A DNA stretch of 64,000 nucleotides. Origin: Fusobacteriota bacterium (lineage in GTDB: Bacteria; Bacillota; TC1). The stretch spans positions 248,001-312,000 of the forward strand of contig WTXA01000002.1 of NCBI GenBank assembly GCA_009773805.1, given 5' to 3'. The notes beneath the pieces were generated by a model. The model was not told the origin of the DNA. It made no database searches and saw nothing but the letters and a program-made list of their open reading frames with translations. Shown here in pieces: positions 34,497 to 43,969 of the stretch (position 1 is its first letter; the number at the start of each line of letters is the position of its first letter). Position numbers and translations under genes: made by a program.

Positions 34497-35015
34497 TTAT
34501 TTCCATCTTCCTAGTTTATTTTCCTGGGCGTATTTCAGAGCCTCTATATATTCCTTGGCATAGGGCATACTTTCTTCAAGATATCTTAAATCACCATAAC
34601 CTTCCTTAACAAGAAGGATGTTTAAGTTTATATCATCAACAAAAATTATTCCAATAGGTCTATTACGACTTGGTGACTGTGTTAGGTCCCATTCTATTTC
34701 AATTACTTTTGCATCCCTTAAATATTGTTCAGTAAAGGCACTTGCTTCCTTACCATAATATTCCAAACCTAGAGTTGGATGCTTAGTTTCTGGAGTATTG
34801 ACAGCACTGAATCTAACATTGACTCTACCATAGCTTGTGGTATCAAAGTTGGCAGTATCTCCATCTACAGGTCTTATTAAGGTAACAATTTCTCTATCAC
34901 TAACTTTATCGTCAACGATATTTTTAAAATCATCCCCAAAGCCACCTAATTCGAAGGATAGGATAATTAGGATAATAATTGAGACAATAAATGATATCAG
35001 CTTCTTTTTCTTCAT
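34497..35015 (-). CDS. Thermonuclease family protein, membrane-anchored
   Basis: 172 residues with an N-terminal membrane anchor (KKKLISFIVSIIILIILSFE) and a staphylococcal-nuclease fold outside: VDGDTANFD, VRFSAVNTPETKHP (catalytic Arg in RFSAVNTPE), EYYGKEASAF and SRNRPIGIIFVDD. It may degrade extracellular DNA. Shares the transcript with the flavodiiron gene, although no functional link is evident. Confidence 0.88.
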   Translation of the reverse strand: MKKKKLISFIVSIIILIILSFELGGFGDDFKNIVDDKVSDREIVTLIRPVDGDTANFDTTSYGRVNVRFSAVNTPETKHPTLGLEYYGKEASAFTEQYLRDAKVIEIEWDLTQSPSRNRPIGIIFVDDINLNILLVKEGYGDLRYLEESMPYAKEYIEALKYAQENKLGRWK

Positions 35016-35068
35016 TACATAACCTACCTATCTTTATAGAGCAATTATATCACTTGAATGCCAAATAT

Positions 35069-35094
35069 AAAAGGAAGCCAGATGGCTTCCTTTT
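35069..35094. terminator. Hairpin terminator in the 35.0-35.3 kb gap
   Basis: Stem AAAAGGAAGCCA / TGGCTTCCTTTT. It probably ends minus-strand transcripts from the sensor kinase side; TTTTATATTT follows on that strand. Confidence 0.75.
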
Positions 35095-35163
35095 ATTAAT
35101 ATTATAATAGCTTTTCTAAATAGAGTTGGTAGTAATGCTTGCTCATAATGTATAGACCAAATT

Positions 35164-35247
35164 CTAGGGAAGTATTCTTCTTAGCACTTTACCAAAGGCA
35201 TAGGAAAACACAAGAAGGATTAGTGCAATCCATTTGATATAGAGCAT
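35164..35247 (-). CDS. Possible small membrane peptide (27 residues)
   Basis: In the 345-base gap before the nuclease gene, one frame reads MLYIKWIALILLVFSYAFGK followed by VLRRILP: a single membrane helix with a basic tail. The ribosome site is weak (GAAG 1 base from the ATG). It might be a real small membrane protein or chance. Nothing else is seen in this gap apart from the hairpin at 35069. Confidence 0.3.
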   Translation of the reverse strand: MLYIKWIALILLVFSYAFGKVLRRILP

Positions 35248-35360
35248 ACTTCAAAATCATTTAGCAAGAGCATTACCACACCTCAATTAAATTATTACAT
35301 ATAGACATTAAATCTAGTTAACAACAACCTTAAATAAACCATAAATAAATTTTGTTTATA

Positions 35361-36731
35361 TTATAAATCTATAATTATTGTTGTTCCTTTTCCTTCTTCA
35401 CTACTAACAGTAATTTTGCCTCCATGAGCTTCAATAATATTTTTTGCTATAGGCATGCCAAGACCTGTGCCTTCAACTCCCTCTGTACTTTCACCTCTGT
35501 AATATCGAATAAACAATTTTTCCAACATTTTTCGGGAAATACCTTTTCCATCATCTATAATACAAATTCTACCATGTCCCTCTGATGTTTTTTTAATGCT
35601 TACTTTAACTATTGCCTTTGGACCAGAATGTTTTAAAGCATTAGTTATTAAATTTGTAATAGCTCTTCCGAAAAGTTCTTTGTCTATTTGAAAATATAGT
35701 TCACCATCATCTTCAAAAGATATATCACGATGAGCATATTGATAATTGTTAAGAATAGATATTACAAGTTCTTTTAAAAATAAATTCAATTTTATTGATT
35801 CTTTTTTTATAATGTCTTCGGTACTTTTGATTTTTAACTCCAAACTAAGATCACTAATCAAATTTTCTATATTCTTAGTCTGTTTCCTTATAATTTCTGA
35901 ATATTTTATAATTTCTGCAGATGAGAGATCATATTTTTTATCTGCCATTATTTCACTATATCCAGATATTGAAGAAAGTGGGGTTTTTAAATCGTGAGAA
36001 ATATTGGCCATCCACTCGTTTCTTTGTTTTTCAAATTCTTTTTCTTTTATTTTAGCTAGATGAAGTCTACTTTGCAGAGCCCTTAGATTATCAAATACAT
36101 TTTTATACATGCCATAGTTTTCAACTTCCACTTCCTTTTCATTTAATCTATCAAGGTTGTCTATAGATTGTATAATTATTTCGATTGGGCCAGTTATTTT
36201 TTTACTGAATATTCTCCCCATTATAGTATAGGTGAAAAGACCAACCAAAAATATAATAAAACCAAATGTAAGAAATATTTCTTCTTTATTATCTGAGGTA
36301 TCAACAACAAATTTTGTGAAATCTTTATCTGGAAAACCAGTAAAAATGGTGTAGTCTTCAAAGTTAGATACATAATTGATATATCCTATTCTTGAATATA
36401 AGAAGGCATCAATTAATTCATAGGGCTTATATTTATCTTTTACATTAAGGGGTTTATTGTATGAATAAACCTCTTGACCATTTTCATCAAGTAGTTGTAC
36501 CCACCCTGATTTTTCATCAAGGATAGCCTTCCCGTCATCATTAATTTTAATTTCACCTTCAGAGTTTTTTGATATATAATTAGAAAAAACTAAGGTTATC
36601 GCCCTAGGGTTTTTAACATTAGCATCTTGCCCAGATATCATTAACAACACTATTACGGTAGAAAAAAATATTACTATGATTGTGGCTGAAATACTAAATA
36701 ATAGAAACCTACTAGTAATTCTATTTTTCAT
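35361..36731 (-). CDS. Two-component sensor histidine kinase
   Basis: About 456 residues: two membrane helices (10-34 and about 165-187) flanking an extracellular sensor domain of about 130 residues, a HAMP-like linker, HisKA with the phospho-His in NISHDLKTPLSSISGYSE, and an ATPase domain (N-box NLITNALKHSG, DDGKGIS, GTGLGMPIAKNI). It overlaps the response regulator gene by 11 bases. The start ATG has GGAG 7 bases upstream. The signal is unknown. Confidence 0.9.
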   Translation of the reverse strand: MKNRITSRFLLFSISATIIVIFFSTVIVLLMISGQDANVKNPRAITLVFSNYISKNSEGEIKINDDGKAILDEKSGWVQLLDENGQEVYSYNKPLNVKDKYKPYELIDAFLYSRIGYINYVSNFEDYTIFTGFPDKDFTKFVVDTSDNKEEIFLTFGFIIFLVGLFTYTIMGRIFSKKITGPIEIIIQSIDNLDRLNEKEVEVENYGMYKNVFDNLRALQSRLHLAKIKEKEFEKQRNEWMANISHDLKTPLSSISGYSEIMADKKYDLSSAEIIKYSEIIRKQTKNIENLISDLSLELKIKSTEDIIKKESIKLNLFLKELVISILNNYQYAHRDISFEDDGELYFQIDKELFGRAITNLITNALKHSGPKAIVKVSIKKTSEGHGRICIIDDGKGISRKMLEKLFIRYYRGESTEGVEGTGLGMPIAKNIIEAHGGKITVSSEEGKGTTIIIDL

Positions 36732-37449
36732 CCTCATTCTCCAGCACAAACTTATAGCCTAAGCCTTTATAGGTTTTAATCATTTTAGGTTGAGCCGGAT
36801 TATCCTCAAGTTTTTCTCTCAAGCGACTAACATGAACCATCAATGTATTATCAAAACCCTCATAGCAATCACCCCAAACAAAATCCATCAAATGTTGCTT
36901 ATCCATTAAAATGTCATGATTATCAGCCAAGTAAAGCAATAATTTAAACTCTTTTGCAGTCATTTTGACTAATTTACCAGCTTTTCTAACAGTTCCACTT
37001 TTTCTATCTATATGAATATCAAAAAAAGAAAACTCATCCCCATCGTTGTTGGTTATAGCTTTTCTAATCAGCTCTTCTCTTCTAAATTGTGAATTTATTC
37101 TGGAAATAACTTCTCTAGGACTAAATGGTTTGGTGATATAATCATCTCCACCTAGGCTTATTCCAAGGACTCTATCAACCTCATCACTCTTAGCAGATAA
37201 GAATATTATAGGTGAAATATATATTTTTCTTATTTCCTTACAGATTTCCAAACCATTCATGTCAGGTAGCATAATATCAAGTAAAAACAAATCTATTTGG
37301 TTGTTTTTACTTATATTTAATGCCTCCTTACCTGTATGAGCCGTGAAAATATTTTGAAAACCTTCATTTTTTAAAACTGTTTCCAAAATCTTTACAATAT
37401 CCTTTTCATCATCAACAATCAAAATTTTCTTTTTAATATAGTTTTCCAT
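36721..37449 (-). CDS. OmpR family response regulator
   Basis: 242 residues: receiver domain with the phospho-Asp in FLLDIMLPDMNG and the Lys in GGDDYITKPFS, then an OmpR/PhoB winged helix (KMTAKEFKLLLYLADNHD; VHVSRLREKLEDNP; TYKGLGYKF). First gene of the kinase operon. Targets are not evident; no transporter gene is adjacent as in bacitracin-type systems. Confidence 0.93.
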   Translation of the reverse strand: MENYIKKKILIVDDEKDIVKILETVLKNEGFQNIFTAHTGKEALNISKNNQIDLFLLDIMLPDMNGLEICKEIRKIYISPIIFLSAKSDEVDRVLGISLGGDDYITKPFSPREVISRINSQFRREELIRKAITNNDGDEFSFFDIHIDRKSGTVRKAGKLVKMTAKEFKLLLYLADNHDILMDKQHLMDFVWGDCYEGFDNTLMVHVSRLREKLEDNPAQPKMIKTYKGLGYKFVLENEDEK

Positions 37450-37530
37450 AATTCACCCCTTAATTAAGAATCTACATTACTATTATATACTACACAATTA
37501 AATAAATGATATACAATAAACAATATATAA

Positions 37531-37559
37531 TAAAAAAGGAAGCATTAAATGCTTCCTTC
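37531..37559 (-). terminator. Terminator of the Old Yellow Enzyme gene
   Basis: Stem AAGGAAGCATT / AATGCTTCCTT followed by TTTTTTATTATA on the minus strand. Confidence 0.85.
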
Positions 37560-37591
37560 TATTTGTTTCATTATATTTTCACCTAAGCAAA

Positions 37592-38632
37592 TTATCTTTT
37601 TTCACGAAATGCATGTGCATATATCGCAGGGTAATCATAGTCTATCTTGTTTTCCCATGCATTTTGAACTACAAAGAATGGATTACGAGCTAGTTCTCTT
37701 CCTAAAGCTACTAAGTCTGCTCTTTCATTACCTAGTATTTCATTAACAAGCTCCTTGGTTCTTATTAAACCAACAGCTATAGTAGGTATATCACACTCTT
37801 TTTTAATTATTTCAGCATACTTAACTTGATAGCCAGGATAAAGATTAATATTAGCCAAAGCTACACCGCCAGTACTTACATGAACCATATCAATCTTAGT
37901 CTTAATCATATTAATGATTTCAACCATCTCTTCAACTTTCATACCATCTGGTAAATGATCAGTTGCTGATACTCTAAGAAGCAGTGGTTTGTTAGAAGGC
38001 CAGTATTTTTTAACCTCATCAATTACTTCGATCAAGTAACGAGCTCGGTTTTCTAGACTTCCACCGTATTCATCAGTTCTTTTGTTGGTTATAGGTGATA
38101 AAAACTCACTAATTAGATAACCATGAGCTCCATGAATTTCCAAGGCATCATAACCTGCTTCATCAGCTCTTTTTGCTGCCGTACCAAAATGAACAACAGT
38201 GTCCAAAATTTCTTCCTTGGTAATTTCCTTTGGAACCCTATAGGTTTCATCAAAGGCAATAGCACTTGGAGCCAAGGTATAATCCTTGTCATCTCCATTA
38301 GCAGTACACTTTCTACCTGCATGATTGATCTGAATGGCTACTTTCGAACCATACTTCTGACAACCTTCTGCAATACTCTTTAACCCAGGAACTTTAGAAT
38401 CATCCCAGATACTTAAACAGTTATCTGAAATTCTGCCGTTCTGTGAAATAGCTGTAGCCTCGACGATGATCAATCCGACTCCGCCCATAGCTCTACTCAC
38501 ATAGTGATTAAAGTGAGTATCGTTTACGTTACCCTCATTGTCAGCACAATAATTATCCATAGGTGGCAGAACAATTCTGTTCTTCAAGGTCATATCCTTA
38601 AGAACATAGGGTTTAAACATTTCCATAAACAT
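37592..38632 (-). CDS. NADH:flavin oxidoreductase (Old Yellow Enzyme family)
   Basis: 346 residues, FMN TIM barrel. Signatures are LKNRIVLPPM near the start, QINHAGRKC, IHGAHGYLISEFLSP with NKRTDEYGGSLENRAR, and VALGRELARNPF near the end. It has no C-terminal 4Fe-4S/FAD half, so it is NamA/YqjM-like and not a 2,4-dienoyl-CoA reductase. It reduces activated alkenes; the physiological substrate is unknown. A TTTACA-17-TATATT promoter precedes it. Confidence 0.9.
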   Translation of the reverse strand: MFMEMFKPYVLKDMTLKNRIVLPPMDNYCADNEGNVNDTHFNHYVSRAMGGVGLIIVEATAISQNGRISDNCLSIWDDSKVPGLKSIAEGCQKYGSKVAIQINHAGRKCTANGDDKDYTLAPSAIAFDETYRVPKEITKEEILDTVVHFGTAAKRADEAGYDALEIHGAHGYLISEFLSPITNKRTDEYGGSLENRARYLIEVIDEVKKYWPSNKPLLLRVSATDHLPDGMKVEEMVEIINMIKTKIDMVHVSTGGVALANINLYPGYQVKYAEIIKKECDIPTIAVGLIRTKELVNEILGNERADLVALGRELARNPFFVVQNAWENKIDYDYPAIYAHAFREKR

Positions 38633-38819
38633 CTCTCCTTTAATATTAAAATAGTTAACCTCACGTCAATATATCATGTTATAACAAAACTGTAAAGAAA
38701 ATATCTGTAAAAAAAACATAAAAACAACTATACACCTTATATTGCTTATCAAATCATAAATTTACTTTATAATAATTGTTTCAAAGATAGAGAAATGATA
38801 TATTATTACAGGGCGTATA

Positions 38820-38848
38820 TTGACACATTTCATTATATTGTCTATAAT
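38820..38848 (+). promoter_or_regulatory. Promoter of the ArsS-type operon
   Basis: Perfect TTGACA (38820-38825), 17 bases, TATAAT (38843-38848) on the plus strand. The 60-base leader contains a TTCATATATGAA palindrome. The rest of the 275-base gap shows only the opposing promoter of the Old Yellow Enzyme gene. Confidence 0.85.
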
Positions 38849-38907
38849 TAAACATAGTATTCATATATGAATTATATGTTTATAAAAATAATAGGGAGGC
38901 ATCATCA

Positions 38908-39870
38908 GTGAGCTTGAATAAAAAACAAATAATAACTTACATTAGATTGCTATTTTCCATAATAATGGTAACAGCTTTCATATACATAGCAGACCTAGGT
39001 AAAATCGTTAGCTATCTAACAAGCCTAGGTTCCTTATCTGTCGCACTAATATTTCTTTGTATCCTACTATCAGTAATAATCAGTGGTTTAAAATGGCACG
39101 CCTTATTACCTACAAATAAACTATCAATAATTAAAATAACAAGAATATTCAATATAGGACTTTTCTTTAACAACTTCCTGCCATCTAGCATAGGTGGTGA
39201 TGGTATGAGGATATATTTAATTAACAAGGAAGGAATTAGAAAAAGCACTAGTGCATCCTCAGTAATACTAGACAGACTCTTTGCTAGTCTAACACTTGCA
39301 AGTCTAGGTTTTTTCTCATCCATATTCGCAACACACTTTAATATTATAGCCTTTTTAATGTTTGCAGTTCTTTTTATAATTGTTGGCATAATGATTACCT
39401 TAATACTAAAAGGTTGGATTCCTGGTTTTATTAATAAGAAGGAATCTAAAATAAAAAATAAACTATTAGCCTTTATAGAAGCAGCCAAGGAGATTAGAAA
39501 AAATAAAGCTGCTATAATAAAAAATTTAATCCTAGGAGCAATATTTCAAATATTTGTAGCCTTGGTTATTGGAGCTATTTTCTTTGGTCTAAACTTTGAA
39601 GTTCCAGGTATTATTGATTTAATATATCTTTCAACAGCAACCTCAGTGCTAGCTATGGTTCCTCTAGGACTTAACGGTTATGGATTACGTGAAGGAGCAT
39701 ATATTTACTTGTTACAAACATATGGCTATACTATCAGCCAAGCTTTATCAATTTCTGTAATTTTTGCAGTTATGGTTTCAATATTTAGCTTCCTTGGAGG
39801 CTTAGACTATGCATTAGCTCATATATCAAATATTTTTTTTAAGGAGAATAAAATTGAAAAAGAAATCTAA
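38908..39870 (+). CDS. LPG synthase-type membrane protein (UPF0104)
   Basis: 320 residues with eight to nine membrane helices of the lysylphosphatidylglycerol synthase TM family, recognisable from FFNNFLPSSIGGDGMRIYLI and LNGYGLREGAY. The catalytic MprF domain is absent, so it is probably a flippase-like or accessory membrane protein. GTG start 8 bases after GGGAGG. First gene of the ArsS-type operon; its end overlaps the next gene by 17 bases. Confidence 0.88.
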   Translation: MSLNKKQIITYIRLLFSIIMVTAFIYIADLGKIVSYLTSLGSLSVALIFLCILLSVIISGLKWHALLPTNKLSIIKITRIFNIGLFFNNFLPSSIGGDGMRIYLINKEGIRKSTSASSVILDRLFASLTLASLGFFSSIFATHFNIIAFLMFAVLFIIVGIMITLILKGWIPGFINKKESKIKNKLLAFIEAAKEIRKNKAAIIKNLILGAIFQIFVALVIGAIFFGLNFEVPGIIDLIYLSTATSVLAMVPLGLNGYGLREGAYIYLLQTYGYTISQALSISVIFAVMVSIFSFLGGLDYALAHISNIFFKENKIEKEI

Positions 39871-40549
39871 AATAATAATACTTGTAGTTACTTTAATAGC
39901 TATAGCCCTAACACTATTGATCCCAGCTTCTAGAGAATGGTTACTTGATGCTATTGGTCAATTAAGCTCTGGTAATGTTGAATCAGTACAAAAATATATC
40001 TTATCCTATGGTCCACTAGCAGCTATTATCTCCTTTATCTTAATGATATTACAATCAATTATTGCACCATTCCCAGCCTTCATAATTACCTTTGCCAATG
40101 CGGCAATATTTGGATGGTTATGGGGAGCTGTTCTATCTTGGACTAGTGCAATGGCTGGTGCTGCAATCTGTTTTGCAATAGCAAGAATCTACGGTAGAGA
40201 TATTGTAGTGAAATTTACCGGAAATAAGGTCTTGAAATCAATTGATACCTTCTTTGAAAAATATGGTACTAACGCTATATTAATTGCTCGATTTCTACCT
40301 TTTGTGCCTTTTGATCCAATCAGCTATGCTGCTGGACTGACACCAATAAAGTTTAAGAAATTTTTTATAGCTACTGGTATCGGACAACTTCCTGCCACAA
40401 TAGTTTATTCCTACGTTGGGTCAACAATTACCGGAGGTGCCAAGTTATTTGTTAATGGACTATTAGTACTTTTTGCTGTTTTCACGTTAGGTATTATATT
40501 AAAGGATAGATTCAAGAAGAAGGGTATAGAATTTCAGGAGGATAAATAA
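39854..40549 (+). CDS. TVP38/TMEM64 (VTT/DedA-like) membrane protein
   Basis: 231 residues with six hydrophobic segments. The VTT core motif ANAAIFGWLWGAVLSWTSAMAG and the ARFLPFVPFDPISYAAG segment are clear. VTT proteins are lipid scramblase- or transporter-like. It starts at TTG, 7 bases after AAGGAG, inside the previous gene. A second VTT gene lies at 43424-43969 in the same locus. Confidence 0.88.
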   Translation: MKKKSKIIILVVTLIAIALTLLIPASREWLLDAIGQLSSGNVESVQKYILSYGPLAAIISFILMILQSIIAPFPAFIITFANAAIFGWLWGAVLSWTSAMAGAAICFAIARIYGRDIVVKFTGNKVLKSIDTFFEKYGTNAILIARFLPFVPFDPISYAAGLTPIKFKKFFIATGIGQLPATIVYSYVGSTITGGAKLFVNGLLVLFAVFTLGIILKDRFKKKGIEFQEDK

Positions 40550-40552
40550 TTA

Positions 40553-41491
40553 ATGTTTAAGCAATTAATGATGACTCATGGTATAGATAATAAAAGAAAT
40601 TCTCTTGAAATACTTCAATTAAATATAGGAAAAAAATGTAATCAGGCTTGTAAACACTGTCATGTTGAAGCAAGTCCTTCAAGAAAAGAAGAAATGTCCA
40701 AAACAACTATGGACCGAATAATAACTATACTAGCACAAACACCATCAATCAAAAGAGTAGAACTCACAGGTGGTGCTCCAGAATTAAATAGTAATTTTAG
40801 ATATTTGGTAGTACAACTTAAAAAAATAAATATAGAAATAGCCTTAAGAAGTAATCTGACTGTTTTTTTTGAAGATGGGCAAATCAATACCCCCTCTTTC
40901 TTGAAAGATCATGAAGTTGAAATAATTGGTTCTCTCCCTTGTTATACTGAAGGTAATGTAGACAAACAAAGAGGAACTGGTGTTTTCAATAAAAGTATAA
41001 GTGCCTTGAAATTACTTAACGAACTTGGTTATGGTATTAAAGATAACCTTAAGTTGAACTTAGTATACAATCCCCAAGGACTAGGCCTTCCTGGTAAACA
41101 GGAGGATTTAGAAAAAGACTATAAGGCTGTTTTATTAAAGGATTATGAAATAAACTTTAATTCACTTTTTACTATTACTAATATGGCTATCGGTAATTTT
41201 TCTCGTGAACTAGAAGCAAACCAGCAATTAGCTGAGTATAAGGAACTCCTAATATCTTGTTTTAATCCATCAGCAGGTAATAATGTTATGTGTAAAACCC
41301 TATTATCAATCGATTACCAAGGTAATGTATATGATTGTGATTTTAATCAGATGTTAGAATTACCTAAAAGACCAATCAATATTATTAATCTAAAATCCTT
41401 TAATGAGGTTGATAATCAAATAATATTTGAAGACCACTGTTTTGCCTGCACTGCAGGTTTTGGCAGTTCGTGTAATGGAGCATTAATATAA
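40553..41491 (+). CDS. arsS: ArsS-type radical SAM enzyme
   Basis: 312 residues. The 4Fe-4S/SAM motif is CNQACKHC (Cys29, Cys33, Cys36) followed by HVEASPSRKE, a signature of the ArsS family, and the C-terminal Cys-rich domain has CKTLLSIDYQGNVYDCDFN and CFACTAGFGSSC. Characterised ArsS adds the deoxyadenosyl group to dimethylated arsenic to start arsenosugar synthesis. Here no ArsM methyltransferase is present, so the substrate could differ. Next gene overlaps by 1 base. Confidence 0.85.
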   Translation: MFKQLMMTHGIDNKRNSLEILQLNIGKKCNQACKHCHVEASPSRKEEMSKTTMDRIITILAQTPSIKRVELTGGAPELNSNFRYLVVQLKKINIEIALRSNLTVFFEDGQINTPSFLKDHEVEIIGSLPCYTEGNVDKQRGTGVFNKSISALKLLNELGYGIKDNLKLNLVYNPQGLGLPGKQEDLEKDYKAVLLKDYEINFNSLFTITNMAIGNFSRELEANQQLAEYKELLISCFNPSAGNNVMCKTLLSIDYQGNVYDCDFNQMLELPKRPINIINLKSFNEVDNQIIFEDHCFACTAGFGSSCNGALI

Positions 41492-42030
41492 TGAAAGAAT
41501 TATCACCAGCAGTTCAATTAACTATGGATTTATACAAGAGTGGCTATTATTGTAGTGAAGCACAACTTAGAGCCTTTAATGAAGTATATAATTTGGGTTT
41601 TCCTGAGGAATATTTAAAAATAGCTACCGGATTAGGTTCAGGCCTTGGCGGTGCAGGGTGTTCTTGTGGTACAATAACATCAGGAGCCATGGTTCTAGGA
41701 ATAATTGTTGGCAGGAATAAGAAGTCTGATTCTGAAGTGATTGTCCACCAAGCTTCAAAGAAACTTCATGATAAGTTTATTGAAAGAAACAAAGCCGCTT
41801 GTTGTAGAATACTTACACGAGGGGTTGAATGGAAATCCAAGGATCATATTACTCGATGTTCTAAATATGTTCAAGATACAGCTGAGATATTAGAGGATAT
41901 TCTTCTAACAGATTTGTATCAATATTTGCCACAAGGCGGGGGCAAGGCTGTTCCTAAGAAAAACTATTTAAAGTTAGGAATTACAGCATTATGGAAGAAG
42001 TTAAAATCGTTGAGAAAAGTGAAAAGTTAA
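41491..42030 (+). CDS. C_GCAxxG_C_C family protein
   Basis: 179 residues. The conserved core is a first Cys (YYCSEA), GGAGCSCGTITSGAM, then CCRI and a later Cys (TRCSKYV), the Cys pattern of this family of putative redox or metal proteins, some of which are selenoproteins. No in-frame TGA is seen here. It shares a base with arsS and overlaps the glycosyltransferase start by 40 bases, so it is a core part of the pathway. Confidence 0.8.
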   Translation: MKELSPAVQLTMDLYKSGYYCSEAQLRAFNEVYNLGFPEEYLKIATGLGSGLGGAGCSCGTITSGAMVLGIIVGRNKKSDSEVIVHQASKKLHDKFIERNKAACCRILTRGVEWKSKDHITRCSKYVQDTAEILEDILLTDLYQYLPQGGGKAVPKKNYLKLGITALWKKLKSLRKVKS

Positions 42031-42698
42031 TATCCATCATTATACCTTTAGGACCAGGAGATAGTATATCTTCTGCCTTAAAGGCTTTTCTTGATTCATT
42101 AGATAATAACAATGCTATTGAAGTAGTTATTGTAGCTTATGATCATGAAAGTCTAGATGGTTTTAAAAATAAGTTTAAATACAATATTGTTGGACATCAA
42201 GGTACAAGGGCTAGTTCCTTGAATTTAGGTTCTTTAGTTGCTGAAGGGGAATATTTGTTGTTTCTTCATAGCGATTCCTATATGGAAAAATCTAGTTTTG
42301 ATGTACTAATGAAGAGAATATTAAAAGAGCAGTCTGCTCTTTTTTATTTTGATTTCCGTTTTACTAAAGGTGTTCCCTTTTACTTTAAGTTTACTGAAAT
42401 TGGGGTAAGGTTTCGTTGTGCTGTTTTCAAGACTCCTTTTGGAGATCAAGGACTCACTATTTCGAAGGAAAACTTTAACAAGATGGGGAAATATAATCTA
42501 AAGGTTCCTTTTGGTGAGGATCACTACCTTGTTAAAGAATGCAAGGCTCACAATATGGATATACTCTCTGTTAATGAGATACTTTATACTAGCCCTAGAA
42601 AGTACCTAGCAATGGGTTGGCTTAAGGCTACCATATATCATCAGTTAATGTGGTATAGACAGATTTTAGATTTTAAAAAGGGGAAATATAGGAAATGA
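41991..42698 (+). CDS. TIGR04283-type glycosyltransferase
   Basis: 235 residues of the GT-A family 2 fold: ISIIIPLGPGDSI at the start, GTRASSLNLGSLVAEGEYLLFLHSDSY (the HSDS acts as the DxD-like motif) and FGDQGLTISKENFNKMGKYN. The family is found with ArsS and TIGR04282 in arsenosugar-type loci. The ATG lies inside the previous gene, which is typical of coupled translation; the ribosome site is weak. Confidence 0.82.
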   Translation: MEEVKIVEKSEKLISIIIPLGPGDSISSALKAFLDSLDNNNAIEVVIVAYDHESLDGFKNKFKYNIVGHQGTRASSLNLGSLVAEGEYLLFLHSDSYMEKSSFDVLMKRILKEQSALFYFDFRFTKGVPFYFKFTEIGVRFRCAVFKTPFGDQGLTISKENFNKMGKYNLKVPFGEDHYLVKECKAHNMDILSVNEILYTSPRKYLAMGWLKATIYHQLMWYRQILDFKKGKYRK

Positions 42699-43363
42699 AA
42701 ATCGGTATCGGGATTTTTGCTAAGACTATTGGCCATTCTAGGGTAAAGACTCGTTTGGCTGAGGGTATTGGTCAAAAACTAGCTGAGGAGTTTTATAGCT
42801 TATCTGTTAAAGCAGTAGAAGAAGTTGTTATACGGTATTCATCAATACAAAAATATAATGCTATGGAAATCTATTGGGCTAGACCATCAGGAAAATATGA
42901 TATATGCACTAAAGGTCTTGGTCTTGGAGCTGCTATGCATAAGGTAGCCAAACAAATTTTAAAGGAATGTGATGCCTATATCCTAATCGGTACTGATACC
43001 CCACAGATAAATGGAAAAACAATTGATACAGTCTTAAATATTATGAAAGAAGACAATGAAAGAATAATTTTCGGACCTAGTCGAGATGGTGGTTTTTATC
43101 TAATGGCAGGTACAAGTATCCCTACATTAGATATTATGGAAAGTGTTACTTATAGCCAAGAAGATACATTAGAACAATTATTAAAACTTATAGATACAGA
43201 CAGCAAAGAATATACCTTAATTGAAGAATTATCAGATGTTGATATTGTTGATGATCTTGAATATCTTCGTATTTCCCTAGAATACAAGATAGCAAGTAAA
43301 GATAAATTACTTGAATCACAAAAATCCATACTTGAATGGTTAAACAAAAGGAACCTGGCTTAA
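42695..43363 (+). CDS. TIGR04282-type glycosyltransferase (DUF2064)
   Basis: 222 residues. Start MKIGIGIFAKTIGHSRVKTRL, active-site segment IGTDTPQINGKTID and FGPSRDGGFYLMAG are diagnostic of the TIGR04282/DUF2064 nucleotidyltransferase-like enzymes that partner with TIGR04283. It overlaps the previous gene by 4 bases. Last gene of the plus-strand operon. Confidence 0.86.
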   Translation: MKIGIGIFAKTIGHSRVKTRLAEGIGQKLAEEFYSLSVKAVEEVVIRYSSIQKYNAMEIYWARPSGKYDICTKGLGLGAAMHKVAKQILKECDAYILIGTDTPQINGKTIDTVLNIMKEDNERIIFGPSRDGGFYLMAGTSIPTLDIMESVTYSQEDTLEQLLKLIDTDSKEYTLIEELSDVDIVDDLEYLRISLEYKIASKDKLLESQKSILEWLNKRNLA

Positions 43364-43382
43364 CTTAAGCTAGGTTCCTTTT
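43346..43382. terminator. Bidirectional terminator of the ArsS-type operon
   Basis: An 18-bp stem (AAAAGGAACCTGGCTTAA with TTAAGCTAGGTTCCTTTT, one G-T pair) that includes the last codons and stop of the upstream gene. Confidence 0.85.
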
Positions 43383-43423
43383 ATGTTTGTATAAAATAAT
43401 ATGTTTTAAAATATGGCTTTGGA

Positions 43424-43969
43424 TTAAATCAAAATTTGGATCAGACCTGCAATAAAAGTTCCTATGGCAATTGCACAAATTCCTAACTTGCTATTTTTAC
43501 TTATTATTCCGCTTATTAGTAGACCGATGATGGACAAAGGTACTATCGGGATAATAATTGATATGATAAAGGACAGTCCAACAGAAATCAATTTAAGCTT
43601 TTCAAGATCACCTTTAATCAAGGTGCTTATCCATCTACCAATTAGAAATAAGTAACCTGCTGCAATGAATGAGCCAATCATGACTAGGATTGCTCCTAGA
43701 ATGGGTCCAAAGTAGGCACTGTTAGCTACAAACATGACAGCCTTAGGAAATATAGGTATTAGGATTCCATAGATGGTGATGGCTATTGAAACCAACCAGC
43801 CAAAGATACCTCCATCATAGTAAAACATTTGAAGACTATCAGCATTACTACTTTTTAGCATTTCACTAACTTGATTAATTGATAAAATAAAACTTTTATT
43901 TATTAGGAAGATTATTAATATTATCGGAATTGGTAATAGTAGCAATAGCCACTTATTTTTCATATTCAT
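43424..43969 (-). CDS. VTT-domain membrane protein (TVP38/TMEM64-like)
   Basis: 181 residues, five to six hydrophobic segments, VTT motif in VANSAYFGPILGAILVMIGSFIAAGYLFLIGR. Shorter than its plus-strand relative. It overlaps the end of the rhodanese gene by 17 bases and is convergent with the glycosyltransferase operon, so both VTT proteins likely serve the same locus. Confidence 0.8.
   Translation of the reverse strand: MNMKNKWLLLLLPIPIILIIFLINKSFILSINQVSEMLKSSNADSLQMFYYDGGIFGWLVSIAITIYGILIPIFPKAVMFVANSAYFGPILGAILVMIGSFIAAGYLFLIGRWISTLIKGDLEKLKLISVGLSFIISIIIPIVPLSIIGLLISGIISKNSKLGICAIAIGTFIAGLIQILI

Noticed and set aside
41491-42030. Selenoprotein form of the C_GCAxxG protein
   Set aside because: All key positions are Cys codons and there is no in-frame TGA.
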